This document shows positions 13,583-25,999 of a stretch of 64,000 nucleotides of DNA, piece by piece (position 1 is the stretch's first letter; every line of letters starts with the position of its first letter). Source of the DNA: Hemerocallis citrina (Eukaryota; Streptophyta; Magnoliopsida; Asparagales; Asphodelaceae); contig CM030362.1 of NCBI GenBank assembly GCA_017893485.1, forward strand, positions 178,126,166-178,190,165. Direction: 5' to 3'. Made by a program: the position numbers and the translations under genes. Under the pieces are notes generated by a model that was not told the DNA's origin, did no database searches, and worked only from the letters and a program-made list of their open reading frames with translations.

Positions 13583-13824
13583 CAGTCAACTGTTAGGACA
13601 TGGACAGTCGGCTGTTCTGTGAGGATTTACAACTCGAAAATCAATGGTCAGGGTAGTCGACTGTCACAGTGTAGTTGGTAGACTGATCCGCAAGGGTTTG
13701 AACTCGAAAACAAATAATCTAGACGGTCGACTATTTCAATATAACTGGTCGACTGTTCCGCAAGATTTGAACTCAAAAACAAATACTCAGAGCAGTCGAC
13801 TATTTCAATATAATCGGTCGACTG
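13583..13824. repeat. Paired CAGTCGACTG-like dyads, 3' LTR of A
   Basis: Four about 70-bp tandem units each carry two copies of a CAGTCGACTG-like palindrome about 22 bp apart, with mutations such as CAGTCAACTG and CAGTCGGCTG. The same array lies in the other LTR at 27511-27753. Confidence 0.85.
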
Positions 13825-14423
13825 ATGCTACTAGGTTTTTCAAATTCCAAAAATGTTTTTAGTTCTCTTTCTTCTCTTTTTGAGTCAAAAATCTCCAGAT
13901 TTCAAAATGTATAAGAATACAGCAAGCCAGTATTTTTATAATCATTATTTATTAACAAAACATGCATTTTTGATCTTATTTAATGTTCTATGTCCATAAT
14001 TTCGACATTATGAACAAATCATAGTTGCACACATTTTGAAATATAAATTTTTACAAAAATATTTCATTTCTTTTTTTTTTCATTTATTAATCCATCACAT
14101 TAACTTAGAACATCAAAATTTTCCTTTCTTTCTACGATGAGATCACTCACAATTAACCAAATCAATTTCACATGAAGCATTCAATTTTGTCTCATATATA
14201 TAGATTTTCTTCCCACAACATGGTTCTTTAATATCTAGCATGGCAAAACATGATATCTTCTAGCATTTTAACTCATAATTTATCAACTAGAAATCATTTC
14301 AACACACATCTTCTAAATTACCAATTCATCTCTACATAAGCAACCATAGGCCAATTTCACTTCAGTTTTCATTAACAATTCTATCAAAACATTCCTAGCA
14401 TGGTATCTAGCTTTAGAAGCATG

Positions 14424-14438
14424 AGAAACACCCACCTT
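14424..14438 (-). promoter_or_regulatory. Conserved AAGGTGGGTGTTTCT element
   Basis: The minus strand reads AAGGTGGGTGTTTCT, downstream of the TATA box and CT-rich leader. The same string in the same place occurs in LTRs A-right, B, C and E. It looks like a splice donor (AAG/GTGGGT), but its function is inferred. Confidence 0.55.
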
Positions 14439-14736
14439 ATATGGAGAGAAAATTCCAAATAACTTCTAGAGAATCTCCTACAATGAATGAACAAGGTCTT
14501 CTCCTCCTAGATCAACCCGCCAAGTTGTGCCTCTCCTTATAGTGATGCAAGCAACCCGAGCCTCCCACTTCTTGATCCTTGAAAATGCCGGCCTCCACCT
14601 TGGATGAAGAACACAATAGCACACAATCTCACAACTCCTCAATCTTTTGACTCACTAAAATTACTTCTCTTTTCTTTTCTTTCTATTCTGTTCTTTCAAA
14701 AGTTCTAAGTGTGAGAATGAAGAGTATAGGGAGGGG

Positions 14737-14744
14737 TATTTATA
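14737..14744 (-). promoter_or_regulatory. TATA box of LTR A (left copy)
   Basis: The minus strand reads TTGTATAAATACCCCTCCC, followed by a CT-rich leader; the other LTR has the same at 32425-32432. Confidence 0.6.
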
Positions 14745-15293
14745 CAAAATTTTAGGGTGAATGTAGGGCTAGGATTAGATCCAATGGTTAGAGATCAATG
14801 GTCGAGATGAACTAGGGAGTTATGAAAACTACCCATGATGAACAACCACCTCTCCACTACTTCCATCACTCCCACTCCTCCATCTACAATCCGGCCTATG
14901 GGGAAAAGTGTGCAATGCACACCCTAGTGCTTGCATGTGCCACCTAGTGTCCCCATTTAAAAATTTGTTTATGTGACAAATTTAATTGTCCATGAAATGA
15001 GTCTACACTATAAGTTAGACCATTTCAAAAGAGAATTAAAGTAAATGGGCTCACTAATGGGCCAAACTAACCATGGGTTGAAAATAATTAAATAATTAAT
15101 AAATATAGTGGGCTTAAAAAAGACAATTAGGCCTAGATTTAAATTAGGCTTTTTCAAAGAGAATAATTTTAGAAAAATAAAGAGAACAATTAGGATATAA
15201 AAATATTTCATACGAGAAATTATACAAATGAAACTATACGTGCACAACACGTAAAAATCACAAAATCTCGTAAATCAATTTTAGGGTGTTACA

Positions 15294-15308
15294 ACACTCC
15301 CTCCTTAG
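15294..15308 (-). promoter_or_regulatory. Polypurine tract of element A
   Basis: The minus strand reads AAGGAGGGAGTGT directly before the LTR start TGTAACACCC. This is the plus-strand primer expected next to the 3' LTR. Confidence 0.75.
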
Positions 15309-15395
15309 AATAGTTCCGTCCTCGGAACTACACTTAAAGAGTGAGAAACAAGAATACAATAAAGAGATAAGAAAGAAAAGAAGAGAAGATACAAA

Positions 15396-16199
15396 TCACT
15401 CAAAGAGCTCAGAAAGATCTTTCATCATCCTCTCCTCAGATTTCCAAGTAGTCTCTTCAACCCACTGGTTTCTCCAGAATACCTTGACCATCGGTATCGT
15501 CTTATTCCTTAAGACTTTCTCCCGATGATCAACAATCTCAATCGGAAGCTCAATGTAGCTCAGATCCAACTGCAAACCCTCCGGTACTTCAGGCAAATGA
15601 TGACTAGGATATGGGATGTAACCTCTCAGCATAGACACATGAAAGTCCTTGTGAACCTGAGACAACTCTTCCGGTAACTCAAGCCGATAAGCAGTTTTCC
15701 AGATCATTTTCAATATCTTATATGGGCCGATAAATCTCGGGGCTAACTTCTCACCTCTGCCGAAACGAATCACACCCTTGCTAGGTGAAACCTTCATAAA
15801 GACAAAGTCACCAACCTCAAACTCAAAGTCCCTTCTCCGGTTGTCTGCATAGCTCTTCTGCCTACTCTGAGCATCCACCAACCTCTTCCTGATCAGATCG
15901 ATCTTTTCAGATGTCTGCTGCACAATTTCAGACCCAAACATCTGTCGTTCCTCAACTTCAAACCAACAAACAGGTGTTCTGCACTTCTTGCCATACAGAG
16001 CTTCGTACGGTGCCATCCCAATAATAGTCTGAAAATTGTTGTTATAGGCAAACTCCACCAAAGCTAGATGCCTTTCCCAACCGCCTCCAAGGTCTAGTAC
16101 ACAACACCGAAGTATATCCTCAAGAATACGATTGACTCTCTCGGTCTGCCCATTGGTTTGTGGATGAAAAGCAGTGCTGAAATCCGTCTTGGTACCCAA
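15396..16199 (-). pseudogene. Integrase C-terminal half with chromodomain (element A)
   Basis: The open stretch of 267 codons starts inside the integrase catalytic core (FHPQTNGQTERVNR, with the third catalytic acid E) and runs through the integrase C-terminal domain (LAPRFIGPYKIL). It ends with a chromodomain-like tail (PMVKVFWRNQWVEETTW). Such tails guide chromovirus insertion toward marked chromatin. It is the longest intact piece of pol here. The upstream core is broken by stops near 16200-16450, so this is not an independent gene; the Met at its start is internal. Confidence 0.9.
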
Positions 16200-16853
16200 A
16201 GCTGTCTGAAGACTTCTCTAGAAATGCGAAGTAAACCGCGCATCTCGATCAGACACAATGGTCAACGGAACATCATGAAGCCTGACGATCTCACCAACAT
16301 ACAACTCAGCCTATCTTCCCAACGACGAAGTGAGTTTCATCGCTAAGAAGTGAGCGGACTTGGTTAGTCGATCGACTATGACCCAAATTGCATCATTACC
16401 CTTGGAACTCTTCGGTAAACCCGTGATGAAATCCATACTGATGTTATCCTACTTCCATCCTGAAATAGGTAACGGTTGCAATAGACCTCCAGGTTTCTGA
16501 TTCTCGGCTTTGACTTGCAGAGAAATCTCACACTTCACCACAAATTCAGCCACATCCCACTTCAAACCTGACCACCAGAAATGCTGTTTAATGTCCCTAT
16601 ACATCTTGGTACTCCTAGGATGTACAAACAAAAGAGTAGCATGTGCCTCTTGAAGAATACTTTCTTTCAAGTCCGACTGATCCGGAACACACAGCCTCTC
16701 TCCAAACCACAGCGCTCCATCCCTGGTCTAGAACTCAGACAACCTGCAAGCACCGACCTGTTCCTTCATCTTCTGAATCTCTGCATCTTCCTTTTGACTT
16801 GCGATAATCCTTTCATTCAGCGTTGGTTGAATCCTCAACTGAGCTAAAGATGA
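16200..16853 (-). pseudogene. Integrase N-terminal and core region, broken
   Basis: The piece at 16449-16670 has the usual sequence between the HHCC zinc region and the core (HPRSTKMYRDIKQHFWW) and reads on to VKAENQKPGGLLQPLPI. The second Cys of the C-x2-C pair has been lost (VKCEISLQVK). Between 16200 and 16448 the core is recognisable but interrupted by stops and frame changes. Confidence 0.8.
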
Positions 16854-17378
16854 TCACAAGCCTTGCAGAACGACTTCAATACCAGCCCAATCCAACTCCT
16901 CTGCCAGCTGCCTCTGAGTCGTAATCAAACTAGCCAGACTGCTCTTGCGGCTAAGTGCATCAGCAACAACATTAGCCTTCCCCGGATGGTACTTAATCTC
17001 CGGACGAATGTCCACAAGCACCTCTAGCCATCTCCTTTGCTTCAGATTCAGATCCTTCTGCTGATAGATGTACTTCAAGCTCTTGTGGTCCGTATACATG
17101 TTCAGCTTCTCACCATACACGTAATGTCTCCATTGCTTTAAGGCAAAGATAATCGCAGCCAACTCTAGATCGTGAGTCGGATAATTCTTCTCATGCGGTC
17201 GTAGTTGCCTAGACCCATAAGAGACCACTTTTCCTTCTTGCATTAAGACACAACCAAGCCCACAATGTGAAGCATTGCTGTAGACATCATACTCAACACC
17301 TGCTCTAGGCAAAGCTAAAATGGGTGCAGAAGTCAGCCTCTCTTTCAACTCCTGAAAGCTTGCCTCGCACTTCTCAGT
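16854..17378 (-). pseudogene. RNase H domain (element A)
   Basis: Contains the gypsy RNase H landmarks: a degenerate first catalytic motif ([11 protein letters not shown] where YSDAS is usual, so the key Asp is lost), [33 protein letters not shown], and the linker ending [11 protein letters not shown] stop between this and the RT piece breaks the polyprotein. Confidence 0.85.
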
Positions 17379-18290
17379 CTACTTGAAGTTCATATTCTTC
17401 TTGGTCAGACCAGTGAGCGGCATGGCTATCTGAGCATAGCCTTGGATAAACCTCCTGTAATATCCAATCAGCCCAAGAAAACTCCTGATTTCCTTCACTG
17501 TAGTAGGCCTTGCCCAATCCTTCATCGCCTCTATTTTCTGCGGATCAGTTGCCACTCCCTCCTTAGAAAGGATGTGACCTAGGAATGCCACTTTAGATTT
17601 CCAGAAATCGCACCTGGACAACTTGGCATACAACTCATGCTCTTCCAGCTTCTTCAAAACTACTGCCAGATGCTCTGTGTGCTCCTCCTCCGACTTGGAG
17701 TACACAAGGATATCGTCGATGAACACCACGACGAAAGAATCAAGAAATGCCCTCAGAACTCTGTTCATCATATCCATAAAAATTGCAGGTGCATTCGTCA
17801 CTCTGAACGGCATAACTAAGAATTCGTAATGCCCGTATCGAGTTCTGAATGCAGTCTTATGCACATCTTCAGTTTTCACTCAAACTTGATGGTAACCTGA
17901 TCGAAGATCTATTTTGGAGAAGACAACTGCTCCTTGTAGTCGATCGAACAGGTTGTCAATTCGGGGAATCGGATACTTATTCTGAATAGTAACCTTATTC
18001 AGCTCCCAATTATCGATGCACATCCTTATCGAACCATCATTCTTCTTTACCAAAAGCACTGGCGCTCCCTAAGGTGACGCACTCGGTTGAATAAAGCCTT
18101 TCTCCAACAGTTCCTCAATCTGCCCTTTGATCTCATCCTGCTCCACAGGCGCCATCCTATATGGTGCCTTGGAAATTGGTGCACTCATTGGCTGAATAGT
18201 GATGCTGAACTCTACATCACGATGCGGGGGTAATCAAGGCAAATCTTCCAAGAATACCGTCGAATAATCCCGAACCACGGGAATTTGCTG
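17379..18290 (-). pseudogene. Reverse transcriptase domain (element A)
   Basis: The 166-codon piece at 17379-17879 carries [12 protein letters not shown], the active-site motif [11 protein letters not shown] (FIDD form of YxDD), [15 protein letters not shown] and [12 protein letters not shown]. The upstream part (17880-18250) still reads as RT start sequence ([27 protein letters not shown]) but has stops. This enzyme copies retroelement RNA into DNA; here it is inactive. Confidence 0.9.
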
Positions 18291-18353
18291 CACCTCTGCA
18301 GGAACACCCCTCTTGCAGATAGCTGCCACCAGACCAAAACATCTCCTCTTTCC

Positions 18354-18746
18354 TTAGAAAGTGACTTCAGATCCACCTGGAGCCTTCACTGTTACTGTCT
18401 TGGTCTTGCACCCGATGCTTATACTGCACACCGACATCCAATCAATGCCAATGATAACATCGACTCCCAAGACATTCAGCTCGATCAGATTAATCCCAAA
18501 AATTCTATCCCCGATCTCGATCTCAAAGTCCGCATAGTACCGATCAGTGGTTAGAGTCTCCCCTGAATGAGTAGCTACTGCCAAGACCTTGCCTGGAAAG
18601 ACTTTCGGTTCGACTCCCAAAACTTTAGCAAATTTAGGTGATATAAAAGTGTGAGAGGACCCAGTATCGAACAAAACAACAGCTTTCTTTCCATTCAAAT
18701 AGAGCTCTCCTATTACATAACACACACTCGTTACATAACAGTTCAC
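18354..18746 (-). pseudogene. Retroviral-type aspartic protease (element A)
   Basis: A single open stretch of 130 codons with the active site VVLFDTGSSHTFIS and the downstream VDVIIGIDWMS flap/ILG-like motif. It cuts the gag-pol polyprotein in intact relatives. The piece keeps its motifs, but the frame ends right after the domain (stop near 18356), which cuts it off from RT. Confidence 0.88.
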
Positions 18747-18782
18747 TATAAAAGTGGAAAAAGAGAAATAACAGAAAATACT

Positions 18783-18989
18783 CTAAACATCCTCCCTCGT
18801 ACCAGTGATGACGTGATCCACCTCATCAGCGTTAGCTTTAGTCAAGGCGAATACTTGCACTTGCTGGTACGGCTTCTTCCCAACTTGCTCCGTTGGTCCA
18901 CTACGGGTGACATTCTGCGGCTTGGGGCATTGCGACTTGTAATGTCCCGTCTCACCACAGTTGAAGCAAGTCACCACAGGAGGTCTCAC
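18783..18989 (-). pseudogene. Gag zinc knuckle (element A)
   Basis: CFNCGETGHYKSQCP is a standard C-x2-C-x4-H-x4-C knuckle that binds the element's RNA. It is followed by a basic linker (GKKPYQQ) and a stop. Confidence 0.88.
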
Positions 18990-19139
18990 CCAATTGCTTT
19001 TGGGTCTCCTAGCTACGTTGACAGCATTCTCTCCCGTTTGTTTGAACCTCTGGGCTGGCGGCTGTCCCCTGAAGTTGCCAGAAACTGCGGGCCTCTTCCC
19101 AACATTCCAGTTGGTCCTCCAATTTTGAACAGCATGGAA

Positions 19140-19814
19140 CTACTCCATGTCTGCCTCAGTGGCTGCAGCTCGTTTGACCAGCTTGTCAAACCTCCTGATA
19201 CCGAGGGGTATCATCTTGGATCTCAGACTTGGCCTCAAACCATGCTCAAATTTTCGAGCCTTCTTTGCCTCATCCATTACCAATTCGGGCGCATACCTAG
19301 AGAGCTGAGTGAACCTTATCTTATACTCTCTAACCGACATGCCGCCCTGCTGCAGTACCAGAAACTCCATGGCCTTCTTCTCCTGGACGTCTGAGGAAAA
19401 ATAATGACTGCGGAATTCCTCCAAGAATTCATCCTAGCCAATAACAACACCTTCCATCGTCTGCTTCATCGACTGCCACCACACAACTGCGTCCTTCTCA
19501 AACTGCAGCGCTGCCAACTTCACCTTGCTGCCCTCCGGAATCTCCAAGACTTCGAAGATAGGCTCTACCTGGCGGATCCAATTGTCAGCCATGTCAGGGT
19601 CTGACTTCCCCTCAAACACCGGTGGTTTCATCCATTTGAATGATTCCACGAGTTTGATTGCTTCAGGTAATGGATTCGCAGGCACCCTTCCTTGATTCTG
19701 ATTCATGGCAACGGCATTGAGTGTCTGATAGACCCTCGCTAATTCCATTTCCAAGTCTAGACCTTCATCAATTCGAGCTTTTCTTCTAGCCATATTCTGA
19801 TGCAAAAAATTCAT
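19140..19814 (-). pseudogene. Gag (capsid, retrotransposon gag domain) of element A
   Basis: Two open pieces (19434-19814 and 19140-19424), separated by a stop near 19430, give a typical plant gypsy Gag: FKWMKPPVFEGKSDP, ADNWIRQVEPIFEVL, KLAALQFEKDAVVWW, then FRSHYFSSDVQEKKAMEFL and YKIRFTQLSRYAPELV. The second half ends at a stop before the zinc knuckle. Confidence 0.88.
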
Positions 19815-19937
19815 TAAATTCGAAGTAGAAAAACATGAATTTTAAATCAACTTTCATTTCATTGAATTTCAAACTTTATACATTCGAATTTAAAACATTT
19901 CTGACATCAAATGAAAGCAGTAAGAAGCTACAACAGT

Positions 19938-20215
19938 CTAGTTCCTACGGTTCCTCTTGGCTTCTCGAAGCTCTTCCCGTAGTTCCTCCACTTCCTCCTT
20001 CAGTACATCGTACATGTTTTCCCTCTTCTCGAGTTCCCAAAGACGATGACTGAGAATTGCAATGCTCTCCTTGCTCTTCGCACACTGCGCCTGCAGCAGC
20101 TCTACTCTCTCCCTCTGAGTCTCAACTTGCCTCTGAAGAGACACAATAAGACTACTCAGAACTGGTTCTTCCTCATCGAAGGAATCATCAGATGAATCCG
20201 GAGGTGGAGTGATCT
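19938..20215 (-). pseudogene. Upstream coiled-coil ORF of element A, 3' half
   Basis: Encodes an acidic stretch and then a coiled coil rich in Glu/Arg/Leu (EEVEELREELREAKRNRRN before the stop). The 5' half lies at 25723-25857; solo LTR B separates them. The two halves abut in the same frame when LTR B and one copy of its target duplication are ignored. Short leading coiled-coil ORFs before gag are common in plant Ty3/gypsy elements; the function is not known. Confidence 0.7.
20211..20215. repeat. Target duplication of LTR B (left), GATCT
   Basis: GATCT precedes TGTAATATCCCGG; the other side has GATAT (25723-25727), one mismatch. Confidence 0.7.
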
Positions 20216-20911
20216 TGTAATATCCCGGACGGATATTATATTGTATAAATTATTATTTTTTAAATTAAAATATTTTTAATGAGAATTTCTTGGTTTTACT
20301 CATAAAAATTTACCTGGACACATATACTAGTAAGTATATAAAGGTATTGTATCAGTTTGGTGCACTTGTACAAAAACTTGAAAAAACGCGTTTTTGAGAA
20401 AAACGTCTGGAAAATCCCGGGCTGGTATTAAAAATAATTATTTTATTATTATTTTATTTATATTTTCAGAATTGAAATATTTTTTGTGGATATCACCCGG
20501 TTTTGATAATAAACATTATCTTTGTATATATAATAGTCGGTATACGACTGCTTTGTATCAAATTGATATTGGAATCTTCCGAATAGTAATAAAATTATTT
20601 TATTTTTATTTCTCGGAATTAAATTATTTTTGTATAGAATTGTTCGTTTTCACTAATGAAAAATATCTGTATAATCAGATATACGTACGAAAATCGAACT
20701 GTGTCGATTTCGGGCGTTCGAACAAATCATGTAGTATGTGATTTGACAAAATTATATTTACATTTTGATCCATCATGATGAGATGGAGGGTTAGGATGGA
20801 TTAGGACTTGATTGGAATACATATTTGCAAACAAAACCTCATTTGTTTTTAAGCCACAAACACAATGACACTTGGCTTTCATTTTTCACCACAAAAATTA
20901 ACCCTTTTGCC

Positions 20912-21355
<444 letters not shown>

Positions 21356-21632
21356 TTCCATTTTGGCCGGCCTCCCTTGCTTCTAGGGTTAGAAACCCCT
21401 CTTTTGTGTGTCTCCATCTCCATCTCATCTCATTCTCCATCTTCTTCTACTTCTACTTCTTACTAGTTTTTATTTTAGAAAAATTTGACAAAGAAAAAGA
21501 TAGAGAGATTGAAATCAAAAGAAAAGAGATTAGGAGTTCATGGGTTCTTCATGGAGGTGTTCTTGAGGAGAAGCAAGAACAAGGAGCATGAACAAGGAGG
21601 AGAAGGCGAAGCTAGTCCTTCCTATACGCTTC

Positions 21633-21648
21633 AAAGGTGGGGGTTTCT
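21633..21648 (+). promoter_or_regulatory. Conserved GGTGGGGGTTTCT element of LTR B
   Basis: AAAGGTGGGGGTTTCT is one base off the version in LTRs A, C and E and lies at the same leader-to-body boundary. Splice-donor function is inferred. Confidence 0.5.
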
Positions 21649-22029
21649 CATCTCATGCATTTTTTAGTTATTTTAGGGTTTTTAGAGTTGTATGAAGTTG
21701 TAGAACCATGTTCTTATGTTTTTGTATGGACTAGAACAAAGTGGATGTAAGGATTCAAGTAGTAGAACAAAAATTAGGTATAACGATTCGATTTTTGCCA
21801 TTCTAGGGTTAGAATTTATTAACTATGTAAACGATAGAATCTTGACCGAAATTTATGTGAGAGGTTCTCCTAGGTGTTATTAGTATGCTAGAATTTTTGG
21901 ATATTTTTTGGATTATTTTTGATGGGTGAAACAAGCCGTTTCCCCAAAACAGCGAGTTTTGAGCCAAAACAGTGGACTCACTGTTTTGGGGATTGGGTCG
22001 CAGTATGTTTGGGGGGCTGGAAAGTGGTC

Positions 22030-23290
22030 TTCCTTACAGAATTAGAGGTAGAAACACTGTAGAGAAGTTCTAGTAGACATTCTCCCCTTTTCGAATTGAC
22101 CACTCGCATTAAATTCCGTTAAGAGATGAAAAAGTTATGGTCGTTGCAAAAACAGCGCAGCAACTTGACTGAGTTGCTCACTGTTTTTGTTGATTGCTGT
22201 TTTTGAGCCTCTTAGGGGTCGAATCTGAGGTAAAGACCCATTAGAGAAATTGTAGTAGACAATCTCTCCTTTCCGAATTGGCCTCTTGGGCTAAATTCCG
22301 ATAAGCGGAGTAGGAGTTATGACCTTTGGAAAATACAGCAAAAAGCTGTCTGACTGAGTAGGTACTGTTTTGACTCATTGAGATTTTTGAGGGTCTTAAT
22401 GGTTGAACCTGAGGTAGATACCCATTATAGAAATTGTATTAGGCATCCTCCCCTTTCAGAATTGGCCTCTCGGGCTAAATTCCGATAAGTGGAGTGGGAG
22501 TTATGTCCTTTGCAAAATACAGCAATTAGCAGTTTAACTAGGATCTTGCTGTTTAACTTGGTCATTTTTTAGGGTCTTTCTTGATGAATATGAGGAGCCG
22601 ACCCATTAGAGAGGTTGTAATAGACATTCTCCCCTTTCCGAATTGGGCTCTCGGGCTAGATTCCGATAAGTGGAGTAGAAGTTATGGGTTTTGAAAGGTT
22701 CAGTTTTCCTTAGTTAAGTCGGATGCTTTTGTTACCAATTGTGTGTTCGATAGGTAGAAACTTGGTTTTCCTTACGGAATCTGAGCAACTGGTCAACTAG
22801 AAAGTTTTAGCGGATGTTCCCGCTTTTTCAAATTGTCCAGTTTAGTTAGATTCCGATAAGTGGAGCAAAATTTACAAGCTACGGAAGTTTCGACTTTTTG
22901 TTTAAAATCGATAGTTTGGTAACTGTTTGCGTATGTTCAACGGGTAGAAACTGGGATTTCCTTGCAGAATTTGAGCAACTGGTCAACTGGGAAGTTTTAG
23001 TAGATGTTCCCACCTTTTCAAATTGCCCAGTTTCGTTAGATTCCAACGAGTAGAGCGAAAGTTACCAGCTTGCAAAGTTTCAGCTGTTTATTGAAAATCT
23101 GCAGTTAGGTAAACTGTTTGCGTGTGTTCGATGGACTGAATTTTGGATTCCTTACAGAATCTGAGATAGTGTTCCACTAAAGAGTTGTGTTAGGTAATAT
23201 TACCTTTCTAAAATGAATATTTCTATTAAAATCCGATAAGCGTAGCACTGGTTGCATCTAGGCTGTCGGAAGGCTTTTATATTGTTTTTA
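22030..23290 (+). repeat. About 186-bp tandem repeat, seven units
   Basis: The phrase ATTCCGATAAG(T/C)GGAG recurs near 22114, 22294, 22480, 22661, 22851, 23041 and 23232, each with a preceding TCTCCCCTTTCCGAATTG-like string. Units have diverged, so the array is old. It lies inside LTR B. Confidence 0.85.
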
Positions 23291-23429
23291 GGCTTCTCAT
23301 TGGTAGAATGCCTATTTTAAATTGTTTATAGATTCTTCTGTTACTTATAATTATAGAATATAAGGTTTGCTAGAAGCATGTTTGGTTGGTTCTAGGTTAA
23401 TTACCTGTATGGTTGTTTTTAGGTGTGAT

Positions 23430-23635
23430 TTTGCTCATACGCGGCTCGACTGGCCCATATGTAGCTGTGGTCTCATACGTAGCTTATTTGGCTCGTATGT
23501 ATGTTGTTGTCTCACACGCGGCTCGATTAGCCCGTATGTAGTTGTTGGTCTCATACGTAGCTTATTTTCCACGTATGTATATTATTGTCTTGTACGAAGC
23601 TCATTGGGCTCGTATGTAGGTATTGTCTTGAATAG
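23430..23635 (+). repeat. About 43-bp tandem repeat (CTCATACGTAGCTTATTTGG)
   Basis: Roughly five units alternate CTCATACG(C/T) and CGTATGTA, so each unit also contains a short inverted repeat. Inside LTR B. Confidence 0.75.
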
Positions 23636-23720
23636 GTAGGCTGTGAGCGGATCCAAGGAGATCTTGAGAAGTCTAGATTAAGAATTGGTTAATTGTGTTG
23701 ACAAATTGTTACACTCTCTA

Positions 23721-24630
23721 GAAGAGGGACATGTATGGTGCTTTTTCATGATAAGTTGGAAGCACAGTGTATGTCTCACTCGTTTAGTTAGAAGAAGGAC
23801 ATGGACAATGTTTTTTCATGTCAAGTTGGAAGCACAGTGCATGTCTCGCTTGTTTAGTTAGAAGAGGGACACGTACGGTAATTTTTCATGTCAAGTTGGA
23901 AGCACAGTGCATGTCTCGCTTGTTTAGTTAGAAGATGAACACGTAAGATGCTTTTTCATGTCAAGTTGAAAGCACAGTGCATGTCTCGCTTGTTTAGTTA
24001 GAAGAGGGACACGTAAGGTGCTTTTTCATATCAAGTTGGAAGCACAGTGCATGTCTCGCTTGTTTAGTTAGAAGAGGGACACGTACGGTGCTTTTTCATG
24101 TCAAGTTGGAAACACAGTGCATGTCTTGTTTAGTTAGAAGAGGGACATGTACGGTGCTTTTTCATGTCAAGTTGGAAGCACAGCGCATGTCTCGCTTGTT
24201 TAGTTAGAAGAGGGACACGTACGGTGCTTTTTCATGTCAAGTTTGAAGCACAGTGCATATCTCGCTTGTTTAGTTAGAAGAGGGACACGTAAGGTGCTTT
24301 TTCATGTCAAGTTAGAAGCACAGTGCATATCTCGCTTGTTTAGTTAGAAGAGGGACATGTATGGTACTTTTTCATGTCAAGTTGGAAGTACAGTGCATGT
24401 CTCGCTTGTTTAGTTAGAAAATGGATATGTACGGTACTTTTTCATGTCAAGTTGGAAGTACAGTGCGTGTCTCGCTTGTTTAGTTAGAAGAATGACACGT
24501 ACGGTACTTTTTTATGTCAAGTTGGAAGCACGGTGCATGTCTCGCTTGTTTAGTTAGAAGAGGGACACGTACGGTGTTTTTTCATGTCAAGTTGGAAGCA
24601 CAGTGGCATGTCTCGCTTGTTTGGTTAGGG
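23721..24630 (+). repeat. 70-bp tandem repeat, 13 units
   Basis: Units start GAAGAGGGACACGTACGGTG and contain TTTTTCATGTCAAGTTGGAA and GTGCATGTCTCGCTTG. Starts lie near 23721, 23791, 23861, 23931, 24001, 24071, 24137, 24207, 24277, 24347, 24417, 24487 and 24557. One unit is 66 bp. They are about 90 percent alike, younger than the 186-bp array. Degenerate single units continue to about 24950. Confidence 0.95.
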
Positions 24631-25310
24631 TGAGTACATCGTTAGGGAAGTAACAGTTACTTAACCATTTTTATCTATAAATTGCCAAAAGGTGAGAGTT
24701 GGTGTTAGGGGTGACACCCTATAATCCAACCTCTCCTATAGGCTGACACTAAGTGGTGTTATCGGGATGTATTTCCCTATCAAAAGGATACGGGCGGTGC
24801 TTTTTCATGACAAGTTGGGAGCACGGGTTCCGTATCTTGATTGTTGATTCCTGAATGTGCCATGATAAGAACGAGAGGGTTTCCTAGGAAAATAGACCCT
24901 ACGATCCCTGCAGGTTCTATGCCTTCTCATGACCAGTTGAAGGCACGGAAGAAGGTTGACAAGTATCTTGTAGTTCGTGTTGGCTTTTGAGTGAGGTCCC
25001 GTACACCGGGCAATAGTCGTCAGTCATGTAGTATTATGTCAGGAACAGGATGGGTACAAAGTAAAATTCATGGCGTGGGTTCAAATCCCTATATATGAAG
25101 AAATGAATTGAGATGGGGCGTATGTAATATGGGCTGCATACTGTTCCGGAGACGTGCTTACATTAGAACAAGTGCATCATTGCGTTGGTTAATCTTGCAT
25201 TAGAGTCTGTCATAACATACGCTGACACATCAACTATATATATACACGTTTCTCTTTTCATCAATTAGTTTGCTTTAGTTGAGATCCGCTGCTAGTTATC
25301 ATCCTTAAAG

Positions 25311-25328
25311 CGTCAGTGAATACTGACG
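25311..25328 (+). promoter_or_regulatory. Conserved CGTCAG...CTGACG palindrome, LTR B
   Basis: CGTCAGTGAATACTGACG near the LTR 3' end. Related palindromes are at 10501-10522 (E), 26268-26287 (A), 28496-28517 (C) and 36111-36132 (G). Confidence 0.55.
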
Positions 25329-25722
25329 TCCCCACTTCAATAGGTACTGGATTGCAGAAGTACAGGTACAGGTTTCAGGAAGACTCAAGGCGAGAGAGCA
25401 AGGAGTCAATTTCATTAAAGTTCCCGCTGTAAAATTGTTGTAAATTTATTATTGGGAAAGCATCGAAGTGGAATACCAAGTGTTGTTCTTTATTCATTGT
25501 ACTCTGATATAATATGTTAAAAGTTGTAACATTTAGGATTGTAAAGGTATTATTGTAACACTGTTGTAATGTATTGCAATTTTGTAACATTCAGATTTGT
25601 AATACATTTGTGTTGAATAAAAAGTTTTAAATTTTCCTATATTTCTGTATATTGTGGCTAATTGAAGAAAAGATTCTGGCTTATGTCACGGTTTCCCAGT
25701 TACTGGAAATCGGGGCGTTACA

Positions 25723-25857
25723 GATATCTCGTGACTCAGGCCATTCCTCTTCCACTTCTTCAGGATCTTCTTCGTCTGAATCAGCTTGCTCGGGATAGTA
25801 ATCCTCCTCAACTATGTGCCAGTCATCGCCTCCAGCTAAGTCGAAGTGGTCTACCAT
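25723..25857 (-). pseudogene. Upstream acidic ORF of element A, 5' half
   Basis: Starts at ATG 25857 with MVDHFDLAGGDDWHIVEEDY, followed by a very acidic run, and is cut at 25723 by solo LTR B. It lies about 145 bp downstream of the primer-binding site, as expected for the first ORF. An ATG at 25956 is in the same frame, but the sequence after it looks like leader. Confidence 0.65.
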
Positions 25858-25999
25858 CTTAGAGAAAGGTGGAGAAGAAAGATAAATCATAGAGCAACAC
25901 AAATATAAGTGAATTACATTTAAATCTCTAGACTCAACACACGCTCTAATGTCCACTTCTAGGGTGTCGTTCCTTATAAATTTGTACTATTTGGAAGCG

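Larger units (their letters stand above)
12345..15293 (-). repeat. 3' LTR of element A (truncated)
   Basis: It is nearly identical to 26277-32981 with solo LTR C removed (for example 12361-12500 against 26292-26430, with only a few changes). It ends ...TTAGGGTGTTACA at 15293. It lacks the part equivalent to 26017-26276. On the minus strand a TATA box (ATAAATA) lies at 14737-14744 and the conserved AGGTGGGTGTTTCT at 14424-14438. Confidence 0.88.

Noticed and set aside
18651..19394. A 247-codon plus-strand frame
   Set aside because: It is the antisense of the gag, zinc knuckle and protease region of element A.
23721..24630. Regular 70-bp repeats as a CRISPR-like array
   Set aside because: The whole unit is repeated without unique spacers, in a plant LTR; it is an ordinary tandem repeat.
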